Shown one piece after another: positions 1 to 7,193 of a DNA stretch of 58,863 nt; position 1 is the first letter of the stretch, and each line of letters opens with the position of its first letter. The DNA is from Deltaproteobacteria bacterium. Its GTDB lineage: Bacteria; Myxococcota_A; UBA9042. The stretch is taken from positions 1 through 58,863 of the forward strand of contig JACKFC010000027.1 in the NCBI GenBank assembly GCA_020632665.1, read 5' to 3'. The translations under genes were made by a program, and so were the position numbers. The notes under the pieces are model-generated. The model searched no databases, was not told the origin of the DNA, and saw only the letters and a program-made list of their open reading frames with translations.

Positions 1-752
1 TCGCAGTCGAGCGCGGTGCCGACGCAGGCGCCGGCGAGGCAATGGTCGTCGGTCGAGCAGGGCGAGCCGTCGTCGCAGGCGACCTTGTCGCCGCCCTCGG
101 CGCCGAGCGCTGCGTGTTGGCAGATGCCCTCGCTGTCGCAGCTGTCGGTCGTGCAGGGGTTGCCGTCATCGCAGCTCTTGGCCGTGCCGGCGCATGCGCC
201 ACCGTTGCAAGCGTCGCCCTCGGTGCAGGGGTTGCCGTCGTCGCAGGAGAGGCCGATGGCGGTGTGGGTGCAGCCGTCGGCGAGGTCGGTGGCACGGGTG
301 GGATCGCAATCGTCGACGGTGCAGGCGTTGTCGTCGTCGCAGGTGCTCTCGTCGGTCACGCCGTCGCAGTCGTTGTCGGCGCCGTCACAGACCTCGTCGC
401 TCGGGGTGCAGCCCGGGTCGACGATATCGTCCATGCAGACGAACTTCTTCTTGCCGCCGCGGCCGACGCTCTTGCAGGTCTGGCCGGCGGGACACGAGCC
501 ACCGCAGGGATCGTCGCAGACGCCGGTGGTGGCGGTCGGATCGTCGGGCATCGCGCAATATTCCGACTTGCACTGCTCGTCGAGGGTGCACGGGCAGCCG
601 TTCTCGCCGTTGCAGGGATCGTCGATGTCGCCACCACCGTCGCCGACGAGCGCGTCGGGGTCGCCGGTGACGGCGACGTCGGGGTCTTCGAAGCAGCCGC
701 CGAGCGAGAGGGCGAGCACGGCCGCGAAGGCGAGCAGTAGGGATGAGCGCAT
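1..752 (-). CDS. Cys-rich surface lipoprotein, 3' end outside window
   Basis: Leftward gene whose start (ATG at 752) is inside the window and whose C-terminus lies beyond base 1; 250 codons are visible without a stop. The protein begins MRSSLLLAFAAVLALSLGGC, a lipoprotein signal with the lipobox Cys at residue 20. The rest is Asp/Cys-rich: a DNDCDGVTDE segment typical of MopE-type metal-binding motifs, then repeated CDDGNPCT-like units (about 40 residues each) as found in myxobacterial Cys-rich surface proteins. It is probably anchored in the outer membrane and disulfide-rich; possible metal binding is a family-based inference. Upstream on the minus strand a TACACT box near 806-811 could be a -10 element. 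The following 225 bases (753-977) hold no other gene. Confidence 0.85.
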   Translation of the reverse strand, partial: MRSSLLLAFAAVLALSLGGCFEDPDVAVTGDPDALVGDGGGDIDDPCNGENGCPCTLDEQCKSEYCAMPDDPTATTGVCDDPCGGSCPAGQTCKSVGRGGKKKFVCMDDIVDPGCTPSDEVCDGADNDCDGVTDESTCDDDNACTVDDCDPTRATDLADGCTHTAIGLSCDDGNPCTEGDACNGGACAGTAKSCDDGNPCTTDSCDSEGICQHAALGAEGGDKVACDDGSPCSTDDHCLAGACVGTALDC

Positions 753-977
753 GGGGACCTCTTCAGTCGAACGGCAATCGATCGTCAGGTCCCGGAGTGT
801 AGCCGAGCGGAGCAACGGGAAACAGATCGAATTCCGCCCGAACGCCTGCCTGTGGAGTTCCCACCCCAGATCGACCGGTGAGGCTCGGTGCGAACGTGTG
901 CAAACGCGTGACGAGGAGCCGCAGTCGGGAATGTACGGAGGCGAATCAAAGCTGTGAGAAATTGTGGTCGAAGGTTC

Positions 978-1391
978 TCACCACGCGTCGCCCTCGCCCA
1001 AGAGCAGCCACGCCTCGGCGATGACGACGTCCGGATCGTCCCGCCAGCGCAGGCGCAAGCCGCCCGGACCGCCGAAGACCAGGGTCGAGACGCCGGCGCT
1101 GGAGTCGTGCACCGACACCGCCCGGACTTGCGCTGCGGGCTGCTCTTGGTCGCCATGCGGCTCGGGTGACCAAACGTCCCAGACGCCCTCCTCACCGTCG
1201 TCGCTCTCGTAGCGCACCTGCTGCACGGTCCGCTGCGGTCCGGCGGTCTTGTAGCGAAGGCTGGCGCCATCGGGCAGGGCATCGCTCGGCTCGACGTAGA
1301 CCTCGACCGCCTCCGCGGCCTCGACCGTCGCCTCGACCACCTTGCGTAGAGCGGCCACTGCCGCCTCTGCCCGCCGTCGCGTCTCGCCCAT
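978..1391 (-). CDS. hypothetical cytoplasmic protein, 137 aa
   Basis: A 137-residue protein with no signal peptide or membrane segment. The N-terminus (about residues 1-35) is Ala/Glu-rich and probably helical; the remainder alternates hydrophobic and charged residues and ends ...LLLGEGDAW. The start is supported by a strong GGGGGAGG site 6 bases before the ATG at 1391. It lies between two exported proteins on the same strand, but a hairpin separates it from the gene upstream of it. I recognise no family. Confidence 0.6.
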   Translation of the reverse strand: MGETRRRAEAAVAALRKVVEATVEAAEAVEVYVEPSDALPDGASLRYKTAGPQRTVQQVRYESDDGEEGVWDVWSPEPHGDQEQPAAQVRAVSVHDSSAGVSTLVFGGPGGLRLRWRDDPDVVIAEAWLLLGEGDAW

Positions 1392-1426
1392 CGTCGTCCT
1401 CCCCCGTCCGCCGGCGGCAAAAGCGC

Positions 1427-1472
1427 CGGCGCCGGTCGCTCCGACCCGCTGGGGAGGGAGCTACCGGCGCCG
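1427..1472 (-). terminator. candidate terminator hairpin after the DUF2807 gene
   Basis: CGGCGCCGGT (1427-1436) and ACCGGCGCCG (1463-1472) form a perfect 10-bp stem around a 26-base loop, just downstream of the stop codon at 1491 of the leftward lipoprotein gene. There is no T-run, so intrinsic termination is uncertain. Confidence 0.35.
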
Positions 1473-1490
1473 TCTCCGAACGTCAACGGT

Positions 1491-2525
1491 CTAGGAGCCG
1501 CAGCCGTCGTCGCCGCCCTGGTAGCCGTTGCCACCCGAGCCGGAACTCGACCCGCTGCCGCTGCCGGTATCCGTGCCGCTGCCGCTGCCGCTGCCGGTAT
1601 CCGTGCCGCTGCCGCTGCCGCTGCCGCTGCCGCTGCCACTGCCACTGCCACTGCCGCTGCCGGTATCCGTGCCGCTACCGCCGCCGCTGCCGGTATCCGT
1701 GCCGCCGCTACCGTTGCCGCCGCCGCCGTTGTTGCCGTCACCCCAGCTGCCGTCGTCCCAGCCACCACCGGTATAGCCATTGCCGCCGCCGTTGCCGGCC
1801 GGGCAGGAGCAGTCGCCGCCAGTCGGACCGCTGCGGACCGGAGGCGTGAACGCGGCGCAATTCGGGCCGCCGAATGCGACTTCGCTGGCGCCGGTGGCGT
1901 CCTGCTGCACGTCCTGCACCGGGCCGAAATAGCGCACCGCGCTCGCTCCGGAGACGTCGATGCGGAGCTTGTCCTTGACGCAGACGTCGGCCCGGGTGGC
2001 ACCCGACGCCTCGAGGTCGACCAGGTCGCCGCGGAGCGATGCCGCGTGCAGACGCGACGCGCCCGAGCCATCGAAGCGCAGGTCGTTGACCAAGCCCGCC
2101 AGCCGGACGTTGGAGGCGCCCGAGACGTCGACGTCGAGGCGGTTGCTCGCGATGCCCCAGGCCGTCACGCCGGACGCTCCGGAGAGATCGAGGCCGCGGA
2201 GGTTGCGCACCTTGACCCAGACCTCGAGCGGGAACTGCGGGTTGAGCCAGCCGTCGGTGTCGACGTGCAGGGTGCCGCCGCTGATCTCGGTCTCGACGTG
2301 CAGCAGCAGGTTGTCGTCGCCGGCGACGACCAACTCGGCCTCGGCGTTGGGGTCGACCTCGACGAAGAGGTCGACCGCGCCCGAGACCTCGATCCGGTCG
2401 AAGTCGCTGGCCGCGCGGAATTCCTCGGCCCAATGGCCGCTGCCGGTGTGGTCGGCGTCGCAGCCGAGCAGCGGCGAAGCGAGTGCCATGCCGAGGAGGA
2501 GGGGGAGCTTTCGGTCGATTCGCAT
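1491..2525 (-). CDS. DUF2807 (head GIN domain) lipoprotein with Gly-Ser repeat tail
   Basis: A 344-residue lipoprotein; signal MRIDRKLPLLLGMALASPLLGC with the lipobox Cys at 22. Residues about 35-230 match the DUF2807 / putative auto-transporter adhesin head GIN domain: a parallel-beta repeat with recurring D-(L/V)-SGAS phrases (LDLSGASGV, VDVSGASNV, FDGSGASRL, IDVSGASAV). Residues about 250-340 are low-complexity GSGSGTDTGSGSG linker ending in DDGCGS. The family is usually a cell-surface protein of unknown function. A GGGTGACAC-N13-CGGTGTT element 54 bases upstream of the ATG is shared with the ECF sigma operon at 10.6 kb, so expression is probably controlled by that sigma factor (inference). 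Adhesion is a plausible role but unproven. Confidence 0.85.
   Translation of the reverse strand: MRIDRKLPLLLGMALASPLLGCDADHTGSGHWAEEFRAASDFDRIEVSGAVDLFVEVDPNAEAELVVAGDDNLLLHVETEISGGTLHVDTDGWLNPQFPLEVWVKVRNLRGLDLSGASGVTAWGIASNRLDVDVSGASNVRLAGLVNDLRFDGSGASRLHAASLRGDLVDLEASGATRADVCVKDKLRIDVSGASAVRYFGPVQDVQQDATGASEVAFGGPNCAAFTPPVRSGPTGGDCSCPAGNGGGNGYTGGGWDDGSWGDGNNGGGGNGSGGTDTGSGGGSGTDTGSGSGSGSGSGSGSGSGSGTDTGSGSGSGTDTGSGSGSSSGSGGNGYQGGDDGCGS
1551..1712. repeat. GC-rich tandem repeat encoding the GSGSGTDTG tail
   Basis: Repeated GCTGCCG units with four interspersed GGTATCCGT blocks encode the Gly-Ser/Thr-Asp tail of the DUF2807 lipoprotein. Such a tract is prone to copy-number change by slippage; it keeps the reading frame here. 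Confidence 0.8.
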
Positions 2526-2578
2526 GGGGCTTCTCCTACGCGACGCGAGGTTCAGTGCGCGGCGCTTGCCCCTACCGA

Positions 2579-2607
2579 AACACCGGTCGGGCAGAGAAGT
2601 GTCACCC
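2579..2607 (-). promoter_or_regulatory. putative ECF-sigma promoter of the DUF2807 lipoprotein
   Basis: On the minus strand this reads GGGTGACAC (2607-2599), 13 bases, then CGGTGTT (2585-2579). The same two blocks with exactly the same spacing precede the ECF sigma factor gene at 10625-10653; the 13-base spacers differ. The distal block ends 54 bases before the lipoprotein start codon, a normal promoter distance. Interpretation as an ECF -35/-10 pair is inference. Confidence 0.6.
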
Positions 2608-2630
2608 CCTGTGCGGAAGGACGGCTTCGG

Positions 2631-4427
2631 CTAAGGCCCGACCTCTTCGACGGCGAGGAAATTCTGCGAGGTATTCCAGCCCATCAAGCACTCGCTGCCG
2701 CCAGAGTTCATCGCGTTCTGCACCTTGATGGTGTGGCTGCCGGCCTTGAAGCCGACGCCGAGGCCGGTGTGGGTGCTGTTCTGCATGCGCCAAGCCGTGC
2801 CGTATTGCAGGTCTGCGGCTGAGAAATAGGCGACCTGTGTACTGTCGACGAGGATCCGCCAGCGGCAGCGATCGTAGCTGCTGCCGAAGGTGCCGAGCGT
2901 GTCTTGGTAGGTGATCCGAAGCACCGAGTCGGCGCGCTTCTTGGCGTAGGTCAGGGTCCGCTTCGGGATATCCTTCCATTTGCCGTCCGCGACCTTGTTG
3001 CGCCAGTCGTTGTTGATGAAGACGTATTTGAAGTTGCTCGCCAGCGGGCCCGCGCTCGAGACGATCTGGCCGCTCACCTGCAGGTCACCGGTGATCGCGG
3101 CCGTTCCGCCGACCGAGAGCGCGCCGGCGATGCCGACGTCGCCGGTCGCCGCGATCTTCTTCGAGGAGAGCGTCTGCACGGCGATCGACCAGTCGACGAT
3201 GGCGCCGTCGACCTTGCTCGGCAGATCGCAGATCTTGTCGTTTCCGGGCTTCTGCACGACGCAGAACGAGGTGTCCTTGACCTTCAAGGTCCAGACGCCC
3301 TTCGGGTTTTGGCCGACCCAATCGGAGAGGTCGCCGCTCTTCGGCGCCGTGGGCGGCAGCTTCAGGTTCAACGTCTTGACCGTGTCGTCCTTGCCGCAGG
3401 GCGAGCAGAGGACGTAGCCGATTTTCTTGTCGTTCGGCGGCAGCAGGGTGACCTCGAGGTTCGAGAGGTCGGAATTGCTGATCTGCAGCTGGACCGTCAG
3501 CGCCTGGGCGAGCCCTACGTCGGGGAAGGTAAGGTCGCTGATCGCGTCGCTGCCGGTGCTGTCCGGGATCGCGACGTTCTTCTTGTCGGCCGTCTTGGTG
3601 TCGACGAATTGGTTCGTCAGCAGGCCGTTGCTGACTTCGTCGAGGCCGTCGGCCGGCAGGCCTCCCGCGGCGCACAGCAGCTTGCCGTCGGGGGCGATCC
3701 CGCGAACGACCTGGCCCTGCGGGCAGGTGCCGTTGGGGAAGGGCAGGCCGGTGAGCTTGCTGCCGTCGCCGACGAAGCTCGTCGCGATGACGGATTTCGC
3801 GGCGACGTCCCCGGTGAAGGTGCCGTTCTTCGCTTTGACGCTATTGCCGCCGAGGTCGATATCGGCGTCGAATTTCATCTCCGCCGCCGAGACGCAGCCG
3901 CTACAGGCGAGATCCAGCGCGGCACCGCCCTTTTGCGCGCTGCCGGCATAGTTGAACGCGATCTTCGCCGCTGCGATGCCGCCGTTGGCCAACTGGTCGC
4001 CTTGGACGCAGCCGTCGCAGGCAAGGGCCGAGGCCACCACGGCGTAGGCCGCTGCGGCGAGGCGCTGGCGCGGCAGCTCCGGCTCGGTACCGACGCTCAC
4101 GCCCAGCCAGGCTTCCGGCATCGACGCCAGCGTCTGGGCCGGCAGCGGCTTGCTCAGCCCGAGCGTCGCGCGGAAGCGGCCGGCGGCGACCGTGACCTTG
4201 GTCGGCCCTTCCTGCCAGACCGGAGATTTGGCGTTCTCGCCGGCGTAGAGCGCGAACGAGAGCTCGTAGCTGCCGTCGACCGCCGGAATCCCACCGGCCG
4301 CGGTCAGCACGCCCTCGGTTTCGAGGCTCGGTGGTGGCGCGGCGACGGCAGGGATGGTCGAGAGCAGCGTCGCGAGCGCGACGGTGAGGCCGGCGAGGCC
4401 CCGAGGTAGGCGAAAGTGCGTGGGCAT
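2631..4427 (-). CDS. exported protein with P/Homo B (proprotein convertase P) domain
   Basis: A 598-residue exported protein. Start ATG at 4427; signal peptide residues 1-29 ending IPAVA-A. Residues about 35-250 form a beta-rich head (SYELSFALYAGENAKSPVW...) with paired Cys motifs CDGC and CSGC. Residues about 279-420 resemble a proprotein-convertase P domain (SNSDLSNLEVTLLPP, then GVWTLKVKDT and a terminal DWSIAV strand). The final part (about 465-598) is another beta domain of unknown type. No protease catalytic domain is present, so the P domain is probably a structural or adhesive module. It is transcribed leftward, divergent from the GT-C gene, with a TTGTCC/TAGATT promoter candidate immediately upstream. 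Confidence 0.8.
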   Translation of the reverse strand: MPTHFRLPRGLAGLTVALATLLSTIPAVAAPPPSLETEGVLTAAGGIPAVDGSYELSFALYAGENAKSPVWQEGPTKVTVAAGRFRATLGLSKPLPAQTLASMPEAWLGVSVGTEPELPRQRLAAAAYAVVASALACDGCVQGDQLANGGIAAAKIAFNYAGSAQKGGAALDLACSGCVSAAEMKFDADIDLGGNSVKAKNGTFTGDVAAKSVIATSFVGDGSKLTGLPFPNGTCPQGQVVRGIAPDGKLLCAAGGLPADGLDEVSNGLLTNQFVDTKTADKKNVAIPDSTGSDAISDLTFPDVGLAQALTVQLQISNSDLSNLEVTLLPPNDKKIGYVLCSPCGKDDTVKTLNLKLPPTAPKSGDLSDWVGQNPKGVWTLKVKDTSFCVVQKPGNDKICDLPSKVDGAIVDWSIAVQTLSSKKIAATGDVGIAGALSVGGTAAITGDLQVSGQIVSSAGPLASNFKYVFINNDWRNKVADGKWKDIPKRTLTYAKKRADSVLRITYQDTLGTFGSSYDRCRWRILVDSTQVAYFSAADLQYGTAWRMQNSTHTGLGVGFKAGSHTIKVQNAMNSGGSECLMGWNTSQNFLAVEEVGP

Positions 4428-4470
4428 GGGTCGTCTCCGAGGCGTCCGCTGCGGCGTCGGCGCCGGCCCG

Positions 4471-4500
4471 AATCTAGCCGAATTCGCGCTGACGGGACAA
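4471..4500 (-). promoter_or_regulatory. sigma70-like promoter for the P-domain gene
   Basis: On the minus strand TTGTCC (4500-4495), an 18-base spacer and TAGATT (4476-4471) stand 44 bases before the start codon. It lies in the 153-base divergent region between two genes and is less GC-rich than its surroundings. Confidence 0.4.
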
Positions 4501-4580
4501 TGCAGCCGCGGTGTCCGTGGCCCTCGGCCGGGGCTTGATGGCCGGCGCATCGCGGGTGACCCTGCGGCGCGGGAGGGCAC

Positions 4581-6095
4581 GTGCCGAGCATCGGACGCAG
4601 CGTTGGAATCATCGTGGCGCTGGCCACGCTCGCCGGCGCGCTCTGCGTCGACGGTGGCTTCGTCTACGACGATCGCCACGCGATCGTGCAGAGCCCGGTC
4701 GTACAGGGCCAGGTCGGGCTGCTCGAATCCGTGAGTGCGCGCGACTTCTGGGGTCTGCCGCTCGGCGGCGCGGCCAAGGTGTCGTGGCGGCCGGCGCTGC
4801 CCTTGATGTGGCGGGGATTGTGGCTGGCCGGAGGTGGGTCGCCCCTGCCGTTCCGGCTGCTCGGCATCCTGCTCCACGTCGGCGCGAGTTTGGCCGCGTT
4901 CGGGCTGTTGCGGCAGCTGCTGCCGCCCCGTCCTGCTCTGCTCGCCGGTGCGCTCTTCGCGCTGCACCCGACCCACGGCGAGGCGATCGGCGGGATGGTC
5001 GGACATGCCGATATCGCCGCCTCCGCCGCGATCTTCGCCGCGCTGGCACTCGTGCTGCGGGGCAGTGCGCGTGACGTTTCGCTGGCGGTCCTCGTCGCCG
5101 GCGTCGGTGCTCTCTTCAAGGAGTCCGCGCTCTTGGGGGTGGTGCTCGGTGGGGTGGTCCTGCTCGCCGAGCGCGCCGACCTGCGCCGCTGGCGCGCCTT
5201 CGCCCTGCCAGCGGTCGTCGTCTCTGCCGCGGTCTTGGCGATGGTCACGCGGGCCCACGGCGGCGCGCGCGAAGGCGTGCTCGACAACGTCCTCGGCGTG
5301 CTCGCGCCCTCGGCCCGCGTCGTCACCGCGTTCGCGATCATCGCGCGGCAGGCGCTGCAGCTCGTGCTGCCGATCGGCGTCGCGCCCGATCACAGCTACG
5401 GCGTCTTCAGCACGGACGTCGGCCCGATCGTGGCGGAGGCGGCGGTCGGCGCGGTGCTCGTTCTGCTCGCAGCCGGCGTCGGCTTGCTCGCGTTGCGCCG
5501 TGGCGATCGAGCGCGGGCGCTGTGGATCGCCCTCGCCGCGGGGCCGATCGTGGCAGGAAGCAACCTGCTCTTCATCGGGCCGACCGAATATGCCGAGCGG
5601 GCCCTCTATCCGGCGACGCTCGCGGCCTGTGCGGCGATCGCTCCGTTGCTCGTCGAGCGGCGGATCGTCGCCGGCGTCCTGCTCGCCGCTGCGTTGCTGT
5701 TCTCGGCGCGGACGACCGTGCCGTGGCGGTCGCAGCGGGCCCTCTTCGAGGCGGCAGTGCAGACCGAGCCCCGCTCTTGGCGGATCCACCACAACCTCGG
5801 CGACGCCCTGGCGCGCGAGGGTGAGGTCGAACGCGGGCTGTGGCACGTGATGCTGGCGACCCATTTGAAGCGGAGCGCGCCGGCGCCGGTCGATTGGCGG
5901 GTCGTCGACGCGCTCACGCTGGCGGAGGGCAGCGAGCGGCTGCTGCTGGCACCGGGCGCGCTCGCGCCGAACGACGCCTGCGGACTGATCGAAGCCTTCG
6001 CCGTCGCCGCCTACGGGGGCAGCCCGGATCCCGGCGCTATCGCAAGAACGCGCGCGCTGTTCCGAACGCGCTATCCTTGTGGCCCCGGACGCTGA
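4581..6095 (+). CDS. multi-pass membrane protein, TMTC/GT-C glycosyltransferase-like
   Basis: A 504-residue integral membrane protein with roughly ten hydrophobic helices. The first periplasmic loop carries GGFVYDDRHAIV, the acidic DD pair expected of GT-C enzymes and of TMTC-type proteins; the C-terminal 100 residues (WRIHHNLGDALAREGEVERG...) look like a TPR-type helical repeat. The likely role is transfer of sugars from a polyprenyl-linked donor to exported proteins or lipids, with acceptor and donor unknown. The start is GTG at 4581 with GGGAGG 4 bases upstream. A second protein of the same architecture is encoded at 26066-27526. Its end overlaps or abuts the K+ channel gene. Confidence 0.75.
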   Translation: MPSIGRSVGIIVALATLAGALCVDGGFVYDDRHAIVQSPVVQGQVGLLESVSARDFWGLPLGGAAKVSWRPALPLMWRGLWLAGGGSPLPFRLLGILLHVGASLAAFGLLRQLLPPRPALLAGALFALHPTHGEAIGGMVGHADIAASAAIFAALALVLRGSARDVSLAVLVAGVGALFKESALLGVVLGGVVLLAERADLRRWRAFALPAVVVSAAVLAMVTRAHGGAREGVLDNVLGVLAPSARVVTAFAIIARQALQLVLPIGVAPDHSYGVFSTDVGPIVAEAAVGAVLVLLAAGVGLLALRRGDRARALWIALAAGPIVAGSNLLFIGPTEYAERALYPATLAACAAIAPLLVERRIVAGVLLAAALLFSARTTVPWRSQRALFEAAVQTEPRSWRIHHNLGDALAREGEVERGLWHVMLATHLKRSAPAPVDWRVVDALTLAEGSERLLLAPGALAPNDACGLIEAFAVAAYGGSPDPGAIARTRALFRTRYPCGPGR

Positions 6096-7162
6096 TCGAT
6101 CAGGAGGTCGCGATCGCACGTCGACAACCATGGCTGAACCCGCTGCTCCGCAGCGCGGTGATGATCGGCAGCATCTTCGCGATCGGGACCGTCGGCTACC
6201 ACCGGCTGGGGGCGCCGACGACGACCTGGCTCGACGCCCTCTACATGACCGTCATCACGCTGACGACGGTGGGTTTCGGCGAGATCGTCGACCTCTCGTC
6301 GCAACCGCACGGCCGCCTGTTCACGATCTTGCTCCTGCTCGCCGGCGTCGGAACCTTCGTCTACTTCATCTCCAACCTCACGGCATTCTTCGTCGAGGGG
6401 CGTTGGGGAGAGCTTCTCTGGAGTCGCCGCATGAAGCGCCGCATCGACGCGATGAACGACCACACCATCGTCTGCGGTGGCGGCCACACCGGCGAGGCCG
6501 TCCTCGGCGAGTTGGTCGAGACCGGGCGGCACTTCGTCCTGGTCGAGCGTAGCCAGGAACGGGTCGCCGAGCTGGAGCGGGCGCTCGACGCCGAGATTCC
6601 CGTCGTCTATGGCGACGCGACCGACGACGACGTCCTCCGTGCCGCCGGGATCGAGCGTGCCGCCGGGCTCTGCGCCACGGTCTCCTCGGACAAGGACAAC
6701 CTCCTGGTCACGATCTCGGCGCGGATGTTGCGGCCGCAGCTGCGGATCGTGGCGCGCTGCGTCGAGAAGCGCTCGATCGCGAAGATGCGCAACGCCGGGG
6801 CCGACGCGGTGGTCAGCCCCAACCTCATCGGTGGCCTGCGCTTGGTCAGCGAGCTGATCCGGCCGACCGCCGTCTCCTTTCTCGACATCATGTTGCGCGA
6901 CCGCGAGCAGAAGCTGCGGGTCGAGGAGGTGCCGGTGCTGTCCGGTTCTCCCATCGTCGGCCAGCCCTTGGGCAGCCTCGCATTGGTGCAGGCACGCGAA
7001 GTGATGGTCGTCGCGATCCACGGCGAAGATGGGCGATGGGCCTACAATCCGGCCCCCGAGCACACGCTGGCGATCGGTGAGGCGATCGTCTACGTCGGCA
7101 GCCCCGAGGCGCGGCGCGCGATGGAGCGTGCGGCCGGGATCGGTGTGCAGGGCGGCGATTGA
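6077..7162 (+). CDS. two-TM potassium channel with RCK (TrkA-N/TrkA-C) domains
   Basis: Potassium channel subunit of the Kch/MthK type. A TM helix (AVMIGSIFAIGTVGY) is followed by pore helix and selectivity filter TLTTVGFGE, a second TM helix, then a cytoplasmic RCK domain starting HTIVCGGGHTGEAVLGEL, a Rossmann nucleotide-binding fold, and a TrkA-C domain at the end. Four subunits should form a ligand-gated K+ pore. The start is uncertain: TTG at 6077 lacks a ribosome site; GTG 6158 and ATG 6161 fall inside the first helix; a perfect AGGAGG at 6102-6107 points to a codon near 6113, which in frame is ATC. The gene is coupled to the preceding GT-C gene, whose stop is at 6093-6095. Confidence 0.8.
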   Translation: MWPRTLIDQEVAIARRQPWLNPLLRSAVMIGSIFAIGTVGYHRLGAPTTTWLDALYMTVITLTTVGFGEIVDLSSQPHGRLFTILLLLAGVGTFVYFISNLTAFFVEGRWGELLWSRRMKRRIDAMNDHTIVCGGGHTGEAVLGELVETGRHFVLVERSQERVAELERALDAEIPVVYGDATDDDVLRAAGIERAAGLCATVSSDKDNLLVTISARMLRPQLRIVARCVEKRSIAKMRNAGADAVVSPNLIGGLRLVSELIRPTAVSFLDIMLRDREQKLRVEEVPVLSGSPIVGQPLGSLALVQAREVMVVAIHGEDGRWAYNPAPEHTLAIGEAIVYVGSPEARRAMERAAGIGVQGGD

Positions 7163-7193
7163 CGGGCTGTCGCGGTCGCGGGCGCAGCGACGC

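Noticed and set aside
1551..1712. CRISPR-like repeats
   Set aside because: The units are coding, frame-preserving and lack spacers.
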